DNA from: Sphingomonas sp. 1F27F7B
GTDB taxonomy: Bacteria; Pseudomonadota; Alphaproteobacteria; Sphingomonadales; Sphingomonadaceae
Direction of reading: 5' to 3'
DNA: 64,000 nt
Assembly (NCBI RefSeq): GCF_005503355.1
Contig: NZ_SCMK01000002.1
Location: 124,001-188,000, forward strand
In this document: piece by piece, positions 27,610 through 36,619 of the stretch
Numbering within the stretch: the first letter of the stretch is position 1
How the letters are laid out: the number at the start of each line of letters is the position of its first letter
Notes under the pieces: generated by a model
Seen by the model: the letters and a program-made list of their open reading frames with translations, nothing else
What the model was told of the DNA's origin: nothing
Databases searched by the model: none
Made by a program: the position numbers and the translations under genes

Positions 27610-27673
27610 GCGGCTTGCCCCCGCGCGCATTCTGGCCGAAGGCGGGGGAAACCATGGCTATCGGGAAGATCCA

Positions 27674-28255
27674 ATGAAGCGTGTCGCAGTCTATTGCGGT
27701 TCGGCCACGCCGGCCGACCCCATCTATATCGAGGCCGCGCGCCAGGTCGGGCGCACGCTGGCCGAGCAGGGCATCGGCGTCGTCTATGGCGGCGGCAAGC
27801 TCGGGCTGATGGGCGCGGTGGCCGATTCGGCGCTCGCCGCCGGCGGCGAAGTGATCGGCGTGATCCCCGAGCTGCTCGTCAACGCCGAAGTCGCGCATCG
27901 CGGCCTCACCGAGCTCCACGTCGTCGACACGATGCACGAGCGCAAGGCGCGCTTCACCGAACTGGCCGACGGCTTTCTCAACCTGCCCGGCGGCACCGGC
28001 ACGATGGACGAATTGTGGGAGGCGCTGAGCTGGGCGCAGCTCGGCTATCACACCGATCCGGTCGGCCTGCTCAACATCGCCGGCTATTACGACCAGCTCG
28101 TCGCGTTCTGGGAGCATATGGGCAAGGTCGGCTTCGTCCGGCCGCAGCACCAGTCGATGCTGATCGTCGACACGACGCTGGACGGCCTGCTGGGCAAGAT
28201 GAACGCCTATCAGCCGATCGTTCCGATCGTCCGCATGCAGCGCGACGATCTGTGA
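27674..28255 (+). CDS. LOG family protein (TIGR00730)
   Basis: A 193-residue Rossmann-fold protein of the LOG (lysine decarboxylase-like) family. It carries the signature PGGTGTMDELWE (PGGxGTxxE, about residue 105) and GGGKLGLMGAVADSAL (about residue 41). Family members release cytokinin bases from their nucleotides or hydrolyse AMP, and none is a real lysine decarboxylase. Here the gene lies inside the carotenoid operon, between crtI and crtB. Its stop overlaps the crtB GTG (28252-28255), so it is translated together with the pigment genes. Whether it has a role in isoprenoid metabolism is unknown. Confidence 0.92.
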   Translation: MKRVAVYCGSATPADPIYIEAARQVGRTLAEQGIGVVYGGGKLGLMGAVADSALAAGGEVIGVIPELLVNAEVAHRGLTELHVVDTMHERKARFTELADGFLNLPGGTGTMDELWEALSWAQLGYHTDPVGLLNIAGYYDQLVAFWEHMGKVGFVRPQHQSMLIVDTTLDGLLGKMNAYQPIVPIVRMQRDDL

Positions 28256-29196
28256 GTTCGCGCCTTCCTGGGCGTGCCGCGTTCGTCGCGACCGCGCAGG
28301 AAGCGATCGCGCGGGGCTCGGGAAGCTTCGCCGCCGCCAGCCGGCTGTTCGACCGGCGGACGCGCGAACGGGCCTGGCTGCTCTATGCCTGGTGCCGCGC
28401 CTGTGACGATCTTGCCGACGGGCAGGATCATGGCGGCGCGGCGCAGGCGGCGGATGCCCGGGCCGGCCTGGCCCGCATCCGGCTGCTCACCGAAGCGGCG
28501 CTTGCCGGGCAGCAGGTGGGCGATCCAGCCTTCGACGCGCTGCGCATCGTGGCGGCGGAGACCGGCCTGCCGCACCATTTGGTGTGGGATCTGGTCGAGG
28601 GTTTCGCGCTCGACGCGGCCGGCTGGCGTCCCCGGCACGCCGCGGATCTCCATCGCTATTGCTATCATGTCGCCGGCGCGGTCGGCTGCATGATGGCCGT
28701 GATCATGGGCATCCCGCCGGAAGATACGGCGACGCACGACCGTGCCTGCGATCTCGGCATTGCCTTCCAGCTCGCCAATATCGTCCGCGACATCGATGCG
28801 GACGACCGGATGGGCCGTTGCTACCTGCCCGACGACTGGCTGGCCGAGATGGACATCCCGCCCGGCCAGCACATGAAGCCACCCTTCCGCCAGCGGCTCA
28901 CGGTTCTCGCCGGCAGGCTCGCCGGCAGCGCGGCCGACTATGCCGCGAGCGCGCGGGCCGGCACCCCGGCGCTCGGCTTTCGTTCTGCCTGGGCAGTGCT
29001 CGCCGCCGCGGGCATCTATGGCGATATCGCGCGGAAGGTTGCCGATCGCGGCGAACATGCATGGGATCGCCGCGCAGCCACTTCCGGCTTCGAGAAGATC
29101 GGCTGGATCGCCCGCGCGTGGTGGCAGGCGCTGCGCCGCCGGGACCTGTATCGCGCCGCCCCGCGCGATCCCGCGCTCTGGACGCGACCCCGCTAG
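28252..29196 (+). CDS. crtB: Phytoene synthase
   Basis: Squalene/phytoene synthase family protein of 314 residues that joins two geranylgeranyl diphosphates into phytoene. The first aspartate-rich motif is in CRACDDLADGQD (about residue 46). The second is in FQLANIVRDIDADDRMGRCY (about residue 173), with RCYLPDDW following. YCYHVAGAVG is at about residue 140. The GTG start overlaps the LOG stop. Its own stop shares CTAG with the convergent small gene. It completes the set needed to make beta-carotene from GGPP; no crtE or crtZ is adjacent. Confidence 0.96.
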   Translation: MSSRLPGRAAFVATAQEAIARGSGSFAAASRLFDRRTRERAWLLYAWCRACDDLADGQDHGGAAQAADARAGLARIRLLTEAALAGQQVGDPAFDALRIVAAETGLPHHLVWDLVEGFALDAAGWRPRHAADLHRYCYHVAGAVGCMMAVIMGIPPEDTATHDRACDLGIAFQLANIVRDIDADDRMGRCYLPDDWLAEMDIPPGQHMKPPFRQRLTVLAGRLAGSAADYAASARAGTPALGFRSAWAVLAAAGIYGDIARKVADRGEHAWDRRAATSGFEKIGWIARAWWQALRRRDLYRAAPRDPALWTRPR

Positions 29197-29432
29197 CGGC
29201 CCTTGCCACCCGCCTTCGCGGCGCCCGCTCCCGCCATTTCCGGGGTCTGGCGCTGGCAGGCGCCGGCGATGACCGGGAAGTCCAGATCGGCGTTGCGCCG
29301 CAGCGCATCGGCCATCGCTTCCTGGCAGCTCGCATGGCTGGTGTAGCGCGCCGGCTCGACCCGCGCCTGCCGGCAGTCGAGATTGTCGTCGCTGCAGCCC
29401 AGGATCGCCAGCAGGTAGAAGACCTGGTCCAT
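29193..29432 (-). CDS. Small hypothetical protein
   Basis: A 79-residue protein starting MDQVFYLLAILGCSDDNLDC. A short hydrophobic start is followed by four cysteines (residues 13, 20, about 36 and about 60), which could form two disulfides if exported. Similar short proteins with SCQEAM and CQ patterns near the middle occur in sphingomonads, and the role is unknown. The stop shares CTAG with that of crtB. It is divergent from the Atm1-like gene, with 82 bases between starts. Confidence 0.65.
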   Translation of the reverse strand: MDQVFYLLAILGCSDDNLDCRQARVEPARYTSHASCQEAMADALRRNADLDFPVIAGACQRQTPEMAGAGAAKAGGKGR

Positions 29433-29514
29433 CGCACCTTCCTTCCGGGGCATGCAACGTGCGGGAGCGGTCGACCGTTGCATCCCGGCGCCGATCGCCC
29501 CAGATTTGGCGGCG

Positions 29515-31341
29515 ATGGCTTCCAATCCCGATGCACCCGCCGGCGAGCGCCCGATGCTCGCCACGTTGCGGCGTTTCCTCCCCTATCTGTGGCCCAGGGA
29601 TGCGCCCGGCCTGCGCGTGCGCATCGTCATCGCGCTCGGCCTGGTGGTCGTGTCCAAGCTGGTCCAGGTCTATGGCGCGCCCTTTGCCCTGCAGGGTGCG
29701 ATCGACCGGATGGCGGGCGGTTCGCGCGACGCGGTGTGGCTGGTGGTCGCACTGGTCGCCGGCTATGCGCTGGCGCGCTTCGGCACCGTGCTGTTCGACA
29801 ATCTCCGCAACGCCGTGTTCGAGCGGGTGGGGCAGGATGCGACGCGCCGCCTGGGGTCGGACGTGTTCCGCCACCTGCACCAGCTGAGCCTGCGCTTCCA
29901 TCTCGAGCGGCGCACCGGCGCGATCACCAAGGTGGTCGAGCGCGGCACCAAGAGCATCGACACGATGCTCTATTTCCTGCTGTTCAACATCGCCCCGACG
30001 ATCCTCGAGCTCGCCATGGTGCTGGGCATCTTCTGGACGCGCTACGGCGCGTGGCTGGTCGCCGGCACGATGGCGATGGTGGTGCTCTACATCGCCTTCA
30101 CCCGCTGGGTGACCGACTGGCGATCGAAGCTGCGCCAGCAGATGAACGACCTCGATACCGGCGCCGTCGCGCACGCTGTCGATTCGCTGCTCAACTTCGA
30201 GACGGTGAAATATTTCAACGCCGAGGCGCGCGAGGCGCAGCGCTACGAGAATGCCGTCACCGCCTATGCCCGCGCGGCGACCGTCAGCGAGAACAGCCTG
30301 GCCTGGCTCAATATCGGCCAGGCGCTGATCACCAACTTCATGCTCGGCGCGGGCATGGCGCTGGTGGTGTTCGGCTGGAGCAGCGGCAAGTTCACAGCGG
30401 GCGACGTGGTACTCGTCTCGACGCTGCTGTCGCAGCTCTTCCGCCCGCTCGACCTGCTCGGCATGGTCTATCGCACCATCCGCCAGGGCGTGATCGACAT
30501 GGGCAGCATGTTCGACCTGCTCGATACCGGCACCGAGGTGCGCGACGCGCCGGGGGCCGCCCCGCTCGTCATTGCCCAGGGCCATGTCCGGTTCGAAGGC
30601 GTGCATTTCGGCTATGATCCCGAGCGCGAGATACTGAAGGGCATCGATCTCGACATTCCGGCGGGCGCCACCGTCGCAGTGGTCGGCCCCTCCGGCGCGG
30701 GCAAGTCGACGCTGGCGCGGCTGATGTACCGCTTCTACGACGTCACCGGCGGCCGCATCACCATCGACGGGCAGGACATTCGCGACGTCACCCAGACGTC
30801 GCTGCGCGGAAGCATCGGCATCGTTCCGCAGGACACGGTGCTGTTCAACGATACGATCGGCTACAACATCGCCTATGGCCGCGAGGGCGCGAGCGACGAC
30901 GAGATCGCGTCGGCGGCGCGCGGCGCGGCGATCGCCGGCTTCATCCAGTCGCTGCCCGATGGCTTCGAGACTCGGGTCGGCGAGCGCGGGCTCAAGCTTT
31001 CGGGCGGCGAGAAGCAGCGCGTCGCCATTGCGCGCACGCTGGTCAAGAACCCGCCGATCCTGATCCTCGACGAGGCGACGAGCGCGCTCGACAGCCGGAC
31101 GGAGGCGGATATCCAGGCGACGCTGGAGGCGATCGAGCACGGCCGGACCACCATCGTGATCGCGCACCGGCTCTCGACGGTGGTCCATGCCGACCGGATC
31201 ATCGTGCTGGAGGCCGGCCGCGTCGCCGAGCAGGGCACGCACGCCCGGCTCTTGCGCAAGAACGGTCTCTATGCCGAGATGTGGGCGCGGCAGGCGCAGG
31301 AGCGTGCGGCCGAGGGCGGAGAGGAAGTCCCCGCCGAATAG
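29515..31341 (+). CDS. Atm1-type ABC exporter (membrane and ATPase domains fused)
   Basis: A 608-residue half-transporter acting as a homodimer in the inner membrane, of the Atm1/HMT1 (heavy-metal tolerance, glutathione-conjugate export) type. Six membrane helices cover about residues 35-320, with LRNAVFERVGQDATR and NFETVKYFNAEAREA (conserved in Atm1) in the coupling regions. The ATPase domain has Walker A GPSGAGKST, signature LSGGEKQRVAIAR and Walker B PPILILDEATSALD, then the H-loop VIAHRLSTV. It probably exports glutathione persulfide or metal-glutathione conjugates. The next gene starts 6 bases after its stop, so they form an operon. Confidence 0.94.
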   Translation: MASNPDAPAGERPMLATLRRFLPYLWPRDAPGLRVRIVIALGLVVVSKLVQVYGAPFALQGAIDRMAGGSRDAVWLVVALVAGYALARFGTVLFDNLRNAVFERVGQDATRRLGSDVFRHLHQLSLRFHLERRTGAITKVVERGTKSIDTMLYFLLFNIAPTILELAMVLGIFWTRYGAWLVAGTMAMVVLYIAFTRWVTDWRSKLRQQMNDLDTGAVAHAVDSLLNFETVKYFNAEAREAQRYENAVTAYARAATVSENSLAWLNIGQALITNFMLGAGMALVVFGWSSGKFTAGDVVLVSTLLSQLFRPLDLLGMVYRTIRQGVIDMGSMFDLLDTGTEVRDAPGAAPLVIAQGHVRFEGVHFGYDPEREILKGIDLDIPAGATVAVVGPSGAGKSTLARLMYRFYDVTGGRITIDGQDIRDVTQTSLRGSIGIVPQDTVLFNDTIGYNIAYGREGASDDEIASAARGAAIAGFIQSLPDGFETRVGERGLKLSGGEKQRVAIARTLVKNPPILILDEATSALDSRTEADIQATLEAIEHGRTTIVIAHRLSTVVHADRIIVLEAGRVAEQGTHARLLRKNGLYAEMWARQAQERAAEGGEEVPAE

Positions 31342-31346
31342 GAGGG

Positions 31347-32267
31347 ATGATGCTCTGGTTCCTGGTGGCGCTGGCAGTGGTGGTCGGCGCGCTCGTGCTC
31401 TGGTCGGCCTGGGTCTCGCGCGGCGTCGAGCGCTGGGTGCCGATGGACGGCAGGCACGTCGAGGTGCCCGGCGTGCGGATCCACTATGTCGAGACGGGCC
31501 CTGCCGACGCGCCCGCGATCGTGATGATCCACGGCATCATGAGCCAGCTGCGTGCCTTCACCTATGCGCTGGCCGGGCGGCTGGCCACCGACCGCCGGGT
31601 GATCGTGATGGACCGCCCCGGCTGGGGCTATTCCAGGCTCACCGGCCTCCGGCTCGACATTCCCGGCCAGGCCGATGCGATTGCCGCCGCGATCCGCGCG
31701 CTGGGGCTGGAGAAGCCCTTGCTCGTCGGCCATTCGATGGGCGGTGCAGTGAGCCTGGCGCTGGCGCTGCGGCATCCCGATACGGTTCGCGGCCTGGGCC
31801 TGATCTCGCCGCTCACCCAGCCGATCGCGGAGGCGCCCGGGCCCCTCAAGGGGCTGGTCGTGCCCGCACTGCTGCGTCCGCTGATCGCCTGGACGATCGC
31901 GGTGCCGCTCGCGATGCGCAACGGCAAGGCCACGACCGTGCGGGTGTTCGCGCCCGATCCGGTGCCCGGCGATTTCCCGATCAAGGCCGGCGGCGCGCTT
32001 GCCATCCGGCCGCGGAGCTTTCTGATGGGCTGCTACGAGATCGAGATGGCGCCACAGGTGATGCAGGCCCAGGCGCCACGCTATGGCGAGATCGGCCTGC
32101 CCGTCTCGATTCTCTATGGCCGGCAGGATGCGCTGCTCGATCCCGCGCTCCATGGCGGCAAGACTGCCGCGGACATTCCGAACGGCGCGGTCGAGATGCT
32201 CGATGGCGGCCATATGCTCCCGGTGACGCATGTCGATGCCACCGCGGCCTGGCTGCGCGGGCTGTAG
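31347..32267 (+). CDS. Membrane-anchored alpha/beta hydrolase
   Basis: A 306-residue alpha/beta-hydrolase. A single N-terminal membrane helix (MMLWFLVALAVVVGALVLW) comes first. The oxyanion region is MIHGIMSQLRAF, the nucleophile elbow is GHSMGGA (about residue 130), the acid is in LYGRQDALLDP and the histidine in DGGHMLPVTH. The Shine-Dalgarno GGAGGG (31341-31346) overlaps the stop of the Atm1-like gene, so the two are translated together. The substrate is unknown. Relatives include lipases, epoxide hydrolases and C-C hydrolases. Confidence 0.9.
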   Translation: MMLWFLVALAVVVGALVLWSAWVSRGVERWVPMDGRHVEVPGVRIHYVETGPADAPAIVMIHGIMSQLRAFTYALAGRLATDRRVIVMDRPGWGYSRLTGLRLDIPGQADAIAAAIRALGLEKPLLVGHSMGGAVSLALALRHPDTVRGLGLISPLTQPIAEAPGPLKGLVVPALLRPLIAWTIAVPLAMRNGKATTVRVFAPDPVPGDFPIKAGGALAIRPRSFLMGCYEIEMAPQVMQAQAPRYGEIGLPVSILYGRQDALLDPALHGGKTAADIPNGAVEMLDGGHMLPVTHVDATAAWLRGL

Positions 32268-32314
32268 GGCGGTTTCAGCGTCGCCGAAGCGGCGCGGTTC
32301 CGCTTGGGGCGCCT

Positions 32315-33775
32315 CTAGCCGCCGATCTCCGCCGGCTGGGTCGTCCAGCCGAGCCGCGGTATCGTGATCGAGCGCTTGCCCGACAGATCGGTGCGCGTCA
32401 CGAACAGCTCGCGGCTCTCGATATACTGGAGCAGCCGGCGCACTCGGCCCAGCGAGCTGGTGCCATAGGTGGCGGCGATCTCGGTGTCGCTGGGGCAGGG
32501 GGCGCCCTCGCGCGCGGCGCGGGCGACGAGCAGGAACGGTCCCAGCATGTCGTCGGGCAGCGCACGCGCCGCCTCCAGCGCCTGGGCCCAATCGTCGTCC
32601 GGATCGCCATGGATGCCCGCGCGCGCAGCCGAGAGCCGGCGGACAAAGGCGGAGAGGTCCAGCGGCGGCCGGGCCAGCCCGACCATCCGGCAGCGCACCA
32701 GGAAATCCTGATAGAGCACCGAAGGCGAGCGATAGGCGCTCTCCGCATCGGCGACGATGTCGCGCAGCACATCGGCGATCTTGGCGGCGGCTTCCTCGGG
32801 ATCGACTTCGGGGACTTCCTCGCGCGCGGGCACCGAGCGGGCGAGCGCCTCGAGCAGCCGGTCGGAAGCGAGCTGCGGGGCCTGGGCCGGGGCCGGCGGG
32901 GCGGGCGGCGTCCATTCCGGCTCGGCGGGGGCGAGGAGCAGGTCCTTCAGCTCGGCCGAGGGGGCCTCGGGCAGCGGGGTGAGCTTCGGGCTGCCGCTGC
33001 GCGCACTGGTTTCCACCGGGCCGATCTGGACCGAGATCGGCCGGCGCGACACGGCGGGGCCGAGCGCGAGGAAATGGCCGCGCGCCAGGTCGCGGATCGC
33101 CTCGGCCTGGCGCCGCTCCATGCCGAGCAGATCGGCGGCGCGCGCCATGTCGATGTCGAGAAAGGTGCGCCCCATCAGGAAGTTCGAGGCCTCGGCCGCG
33201 ACGTTCTTGGCCAGCTTGGCGAGGCGCTGGGTGGCGATCACCCCGGCCAGGCCGCGCTTGCGCCCGCGGCACATCAGGTTGGTCATCGCCGAGAGCGAGG
33301 CGCGGCGCACGTCCTCGGCCACTTCGCCGCCGCCCGAGGGCGCGAACAGCTGCGCCTCGTCGACCACGACGAGCGCCGGATACCAATGGTCGCGCGGCGC
33401 ATCGAACATCGCGTTGAGAAAGGCTGCGGCGCATTTCATCTGCCCCTCGGCCTCCAGCCCTTCCAGGCTGAGGACCACCGAAGCCCTGTGTTCACGAATC
33501 CGAGTGGCGAAGCGCGCGATCTCGCGCTCCGAATAATCGGCCGCTTCGATGGCGATATGGCCATATCTGTCGCCGAGGGTGACGAAGTCGCCCTCGGGAT
33601 CGATCACCACTTGCTGGACATGGCCGGCGCTCCGCTCGAGCAGCCGGCGCAGCAGGTGCGACTTGCCCGACCCCGAATTGCCCTGGACGAGCAATCGCGT
33701 CGCCAGCAGCTCCTCGAGATCCATGGCGACGGCATCACCCTTGCCGTCCACTCCCATGTCCACGCGCACCGTCAT
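32315..33775 (-). CDS. HerA-like ATP-binding protein (DUF87 type)
   Basis: A 486-residue P-loop ATPase of the HerA/FtsK class. Walker A is GNSGSGKSHLLRR (about residue 33), Walker B is ALVVVDEAQLFAP (about residue 134), and VIATQRLAKLAK is the sensor region. A Pro-rich linker (about residues 270-305) and a C-terminal helical part follow, the latter with a winged-helix look (DTEIAATYGTSSLGRVRRLLQYI). HerA proteins pump DNA for end-resection (with NurA) or serve in defence systems. No NurA is next to it. It is divergent from recQ with a 158-base gap, so a shared role in DNA processing is possible but unproven. Confidence 0.88.
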   Translation of the reverse strand: MTVRVDMGVDGKGDAVAMDLEELLATRLLVQGNSGSGKSHLLRRLLERSAGHVQQVVIDPEGDFVTLGDRYGHIAIEAADYSEREIARFATRIREHRASVVLSLEGLEAEGQMKCAAAFLNAMFDAPRDHWYPALVVVDEAQLFAPSGGGEVAEDVRRASLSAMTNLMCRGRKRGLAGVIATQRLAKLAKNVAAEASNFLMGRTFLDIDMARAADLLGMERRQAEAIRDLARGHFLALGPAVSRRPISVQIGPVETSARSGSPKLTPLPEAPSAELKDLLLAPAEPEWTPPAPPAPAQAPQLASDRLLEALARSVPAREEVPEVDPEEAAAKIADVLRDIVADAESAYRSPSVLYQDFLVRCRMVGLARPPLDLSAFVRRLSAARAGIHGDPDDDWAQALEAARALPDDMLGPFLLVARAAREGAPCPSDTEIAATYGTSSLGRVRRLLQYIESRELFVTRTDLSGKRSITIPRLGWTTQPAEIGG

Positions 33776-33933
33776 CGCCGCACGCTTTGGCCGATGGCGG
33801 GGGCGGGGGGAAGCTCGGTTCGCCGAAAAGCTGTGGGCGGCGGGGCCGGCGGGCCGGCCACCAGGAGTTGGAGGACGGCGTCCCCCCGCAAATGGTCTCG
33901 ACTTCGCCGCCCCTCGGCCGCTAACCGGGCGCG

Positions 33934-35703
33934 ATGGTTCCCGCGATCGAAACTCTCCGCCGCATATTCGGCTTCGACAGCTTTCGCGGCGTCCAGGCGG
34001 AAGTGGTGGATCGCGTCCTTGCCGGCCGGCGCACCCTGGCGGTGATGCCCACCGGGGCGGGCAAGTCGCTCACCTATCAGCTGCCCGCCGTGATGCTGGA
34101 GGGCACTTGCGTCGTCGTCTCGCCGCTGATCGCGCTCATGCACGATCAGCTGCGTGCCGCCGAGGCAGTCGGCATCCGCGCCGCGACGCTCACTTCGGTG
34201 GACGAGAATCGCGCCGAGACGATCGAGCGCTTCCGTGCGGGCCAGCTCGACCTGCTCTATGTCGCGCCCGAGCGCGCCTCGGGCGAAGGCTTTCGCAATC
34301 TGCTCGGCCAGGCGAAGCTGTCGCTGTTCGCGATCGACGAGGCGCATTGCGTTTCCGAATGGGGGCATGATTTCCGCCCCGATTACCGCCTGCTGCGCCC
34401 GCTGCTCGATCGCTTCCCCGACGTGCCGCGCCTCGCGCTCACCGCCACGGCGGACGCGCACACCCGCGCCGACATCCTCGAGCAGCTGGGGCTGCCGCAA
34501 GAAGGGCTGATCGTCGCCGGCTTCGACCGGCCCAATATCCGCTACGCGATCACCCCGCGCGAGAACACGACGCGGCAGGTGATCGACCTGATCGCAGAGA
34601 CGCCGGGCCCCGGCATCGTCTATGCCCAGACCCGCGCCGGGGTGGAGAAGCTGGCCGAGAAGCTTGCCGCCGAGACCGGCCGGCCGGTGCTGCCCTATCA
34701 TGCCGGGCTCGATCCCGAAGTCCGCCGCCGCAACCAGGCGGCGTTCGTCGCCTCGGAGGAGATGGTGATCGTCGCCACGGTCGCCTTCGGCATGGGGATC
34801 GACAAGCCCGACGTGCGCTTCGTCGCCCATGCCGGCCTCCCCAAGTCGATCGAGGCCTATTATCAGGAGACGGGCCGTGCGGGCCGCGACGGCGATCCGG
34901 CGGTGGCGCACCTCTTCTGGGGCGCCGACGATTTCGCCCGGGCGCGCCAGCGGATCGGCGAAGTCGAGCCCCAGCGCCAGCCCGGCGAGCGTGCCCGGCT
35001 GACCGCGCTCGGCGCGCTGGTCGAGACTGCGACTTGCCGGCGCCGCATCCTGCTGCGGCATTTCGGCGAGGAGCCCGCGGAGGCGTGCGGCAATTGCGAC
35101 AATTGCCTGAGCCCGCCCGCCGCGATCGACGCCACGGTGACGGCGCAGAAATTCCTCTCGGCGGTGTTCCGCACCGGCATGATGTTCGGGACCGGCTATA
35201 TCGAGAGCATCCTGCTGGGTCAGTCGAGCGAGCGCAGCCTGACGAATGGGCACGAGAGCCTCTCCGTCTTCGGCATCGTCGACGGCGAGGAGGCGGCGTT
35301 GATCAAGCCGGTCGCCCGCGCGCTGCTGCTGCGCGACGCGCTGCGTGCCAATGATCATGGCGGGCTGGAATTCGGGCCCGAGGCGCGCGCGATCCTGAAG
35401 GGCGGCGCCACGGTGGCGCTGGTGCTCCCGCCCAAGCGCGAGCGTCGGCGGCGCGGCGGCAAGTCGGGCGCCCCCAATCCCGTCGGCGATCCGCTGTTCG
35501 AGGCGCTGCGCGCCAAGCGCCGCGAGATCGCCCAGGAGACCGGCCTGCCGCCCTATGTGATCTTCCACGATTCGGTGCTGCGCGACATGGCCCTGCTCCG
35601 GCCCGGGAGCATCGCCGCGATGGGCAACATCTCGGGCGTTGGCGCGCGCAAGCTCGACGCCTATGGTGATGCCTTCCTGCAAGTGATCCGCGAGGCCGCA
35701 TGA
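33934..35703 (+). CDS. recQ: ATP-dependent DNA helicase RecQ
   Basis: A 3'-5' superfamily 2 helicase of 589 residues. Helicase motif I is MPTGAGKSLTYQLPA, motif II is AIDEAHCVSEWGHDFRP (DEAH), and motif VI is ETGRAGRDGDP. The RecQ zinc site follows (CRRRILLRHF, then CGNCDNC at about residue 387). A winged-helix domain and a C-terminal HRDC domain (FEALRAKRREIAQETGLPPY) complete the classical layout. It acts in recombination and replication-fork repair. Its stop overlaps the next start as ATGA (35700-35703), making it the first gene of a coupled set. Confidence 0.97.
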   Translation: MVPAIETLRRIFGFDSFRGVQAEVVDRVLAGRRTLAVMPTGAGKSLTYQLPAVMLEGTCVVVSPLIALMHDQLRAAEAVGIRAATLTSVDENRAETIERFRAGQLDLLYVAPERASGEGFRNLLGQAKLSLFAIDEAHCVSEWGHDFRPDYRLLRPLLDRFPDVPRLALTATADAHTRADILEQLGLPQEGLIVAGFDRPNIRYAITPRENTTRQVIDLIAETPGPGIVYAQTRAGVEKLAEKLAAETGRPVLPYHAGLDPEVRRRNQAAFVASEEMVIVATVAFGMGIDKPDVRFVAHAGLPKSIEAYYQETGRAGRDGDPAVAHLFWGADDFARARQRIGEVEPQRQPGERARLTALGALVETATCRRRILLRHFGEEPAEACGNCDNCLSPPAAIDATVTAQKFLSAVFRTGMMFGTGYIESILLGQSSERSLTNGHESLSVFGIVDGEEAALIKPVARALLLRDALRANDHGGLEFGPEARAILKGGATVALVLPPKRERRRRGGKSGAPNPVGDPLFEALRAKRREIAQETGLPPYVIFHDSVLRDMALLRPGSIAAMGNISGVGARKLDAYGDAFLQVIREAA

Positions 35704-36188
35704 AGACGATCCTGCTCGCCGCCCTGGTCCTGCTCGCCGCCTGCGTGCCGCAGCGTGCACGCGTCGCGGCCCCGCCCGCGCCTTCGACCATCTCGATGGA
35801 CCGCAACAGCTGGGGCCGCCTGGTCTCGCGCTGGACGATCGACGGGGCGGGCAAGGGCGAATTCACGGCCCCCGAACCCGATGTGTACAAGCCCGAGCGG
35901 CTGGTGACCCGGCGCTTCTCAGCCGGCAGCGCGGGCTTCGCCGAGATCCGCAAGCTGCTCGCCCTGGGCGAGGTGCAGGCCGGCGGCGAGCTCGACTGCG
36001 GCGATCGCATCACCGATCAATATTACGGGACGGTCCGCTGGGAGGATGCGAGCCTGACCTACGACATGGGCTGCCAGGACCCCGCCACCGAGGAAGTGCT
36101 CAAGGGCATCACTGCGGCCGAGCGCCAGGTCGCGGCCTGGGCCGCCAACCAGCCGATCACGAAAACCGAGAAAGTGGAAAAGCAATGA
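35700..36188 (+). CDS. Hypothetical lipoprotein
   Basis: A 162-residue protein with a lipoprotein signal ending in LLAAC (Cys15), so anchored to a membrane on the periplasmic side. The mature part has SMDRNSWGRLVSRWTIDGAG and LDCGDRITDQYYGTVRWEDA with two cysteines that may pair. I recognise no domain; similar lipoproteins occur next to recQ in relatives as far as I recall. It overlaps recQ by ATGA and the next gene by ATGA. Confidence 0.8.
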   Translation: MKTILLAALVLLAACVPQRARVAAPPAPSTISMDRNSWGRLVSRWTIDGAGKGEFTAPEPDVYKPERLVTRRFSAGSAGFAEIRKLLALGEVQAGGELDCGDRITDQYYGTVRWEDASLTYDMGCQDPATEEVLKGITAAERQVAAWAANQPITKTEKVEKQ

Positions 36189-36619
36189 CCAGTCCGCGCC
36201 GCGTTGACGACAGCATCTCGGTGGCCCCCCAGATCGCGGCCGAGGACATGGCCTTCCTCGCCGGGCAGGGCTTCACCTATGTGATCAACAACCGCCCCGA
36301 CGAGGAGGAAGCCGGCCAGCCGGAGGGCGAGGCGATCCGCGCCGCCGCCGAGGCGGCGGGGCTCGGCTATGCCGCGATTCCCGTCACCCATGCCGGCTTC
36401 TCCTCCGCCCAGGTCGAGGCGATGGCAGCGGCGCTGGCGGAAGCGAAGGGGCCGGTGCTCGCTTATTGCCGTTCGGGCACGCGCTCGTGCAACCTCTGGG
36501 CGCTGGCCGAGGCGAGCCGCGGCGGCGACCCGGCGGAGATCACTGGCAAGGCTGCCCAGGCCGGCTATGACATCTCCGGCATCCGCCCGCTGCTCGATCA
36601 GCTTTCCGGGCGGGCGTGA
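36185..36619 (+). CDS. TIGR01244-family phosphatase/sulfurtransferase-like protein
   Basis: A 144-residue protein with the dual-specificity-phosphatase fold of the Blh (beta-lactamase hydrolase-like)/TIGR01244 family. The P-loop is AYCRSGTRS (C-x5-R, about residue 96), with the family start DDSISVAPQIAAEDMAFLA and NNRPDEEE. The stand-alone domain is known from sulfide and thiosulfate metabolism (Blh) and from unassigned phosphatases. It overlaps its neighbours on both sides by four bases. Confidence 0.88.
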   Translation: MTSPRRVDDSISVAPQIAAEDMAFLAGQGFTYVINNRPDEEEAGQPEGEAIRAAAEAAGLGYAAIPVTHAGFSSAQVEAMAAALAEAKGPVLAYCRSGTRSCNLWALAEASRGGDPAEITGKAAQAGYDISGIRPLLDQLSGRA

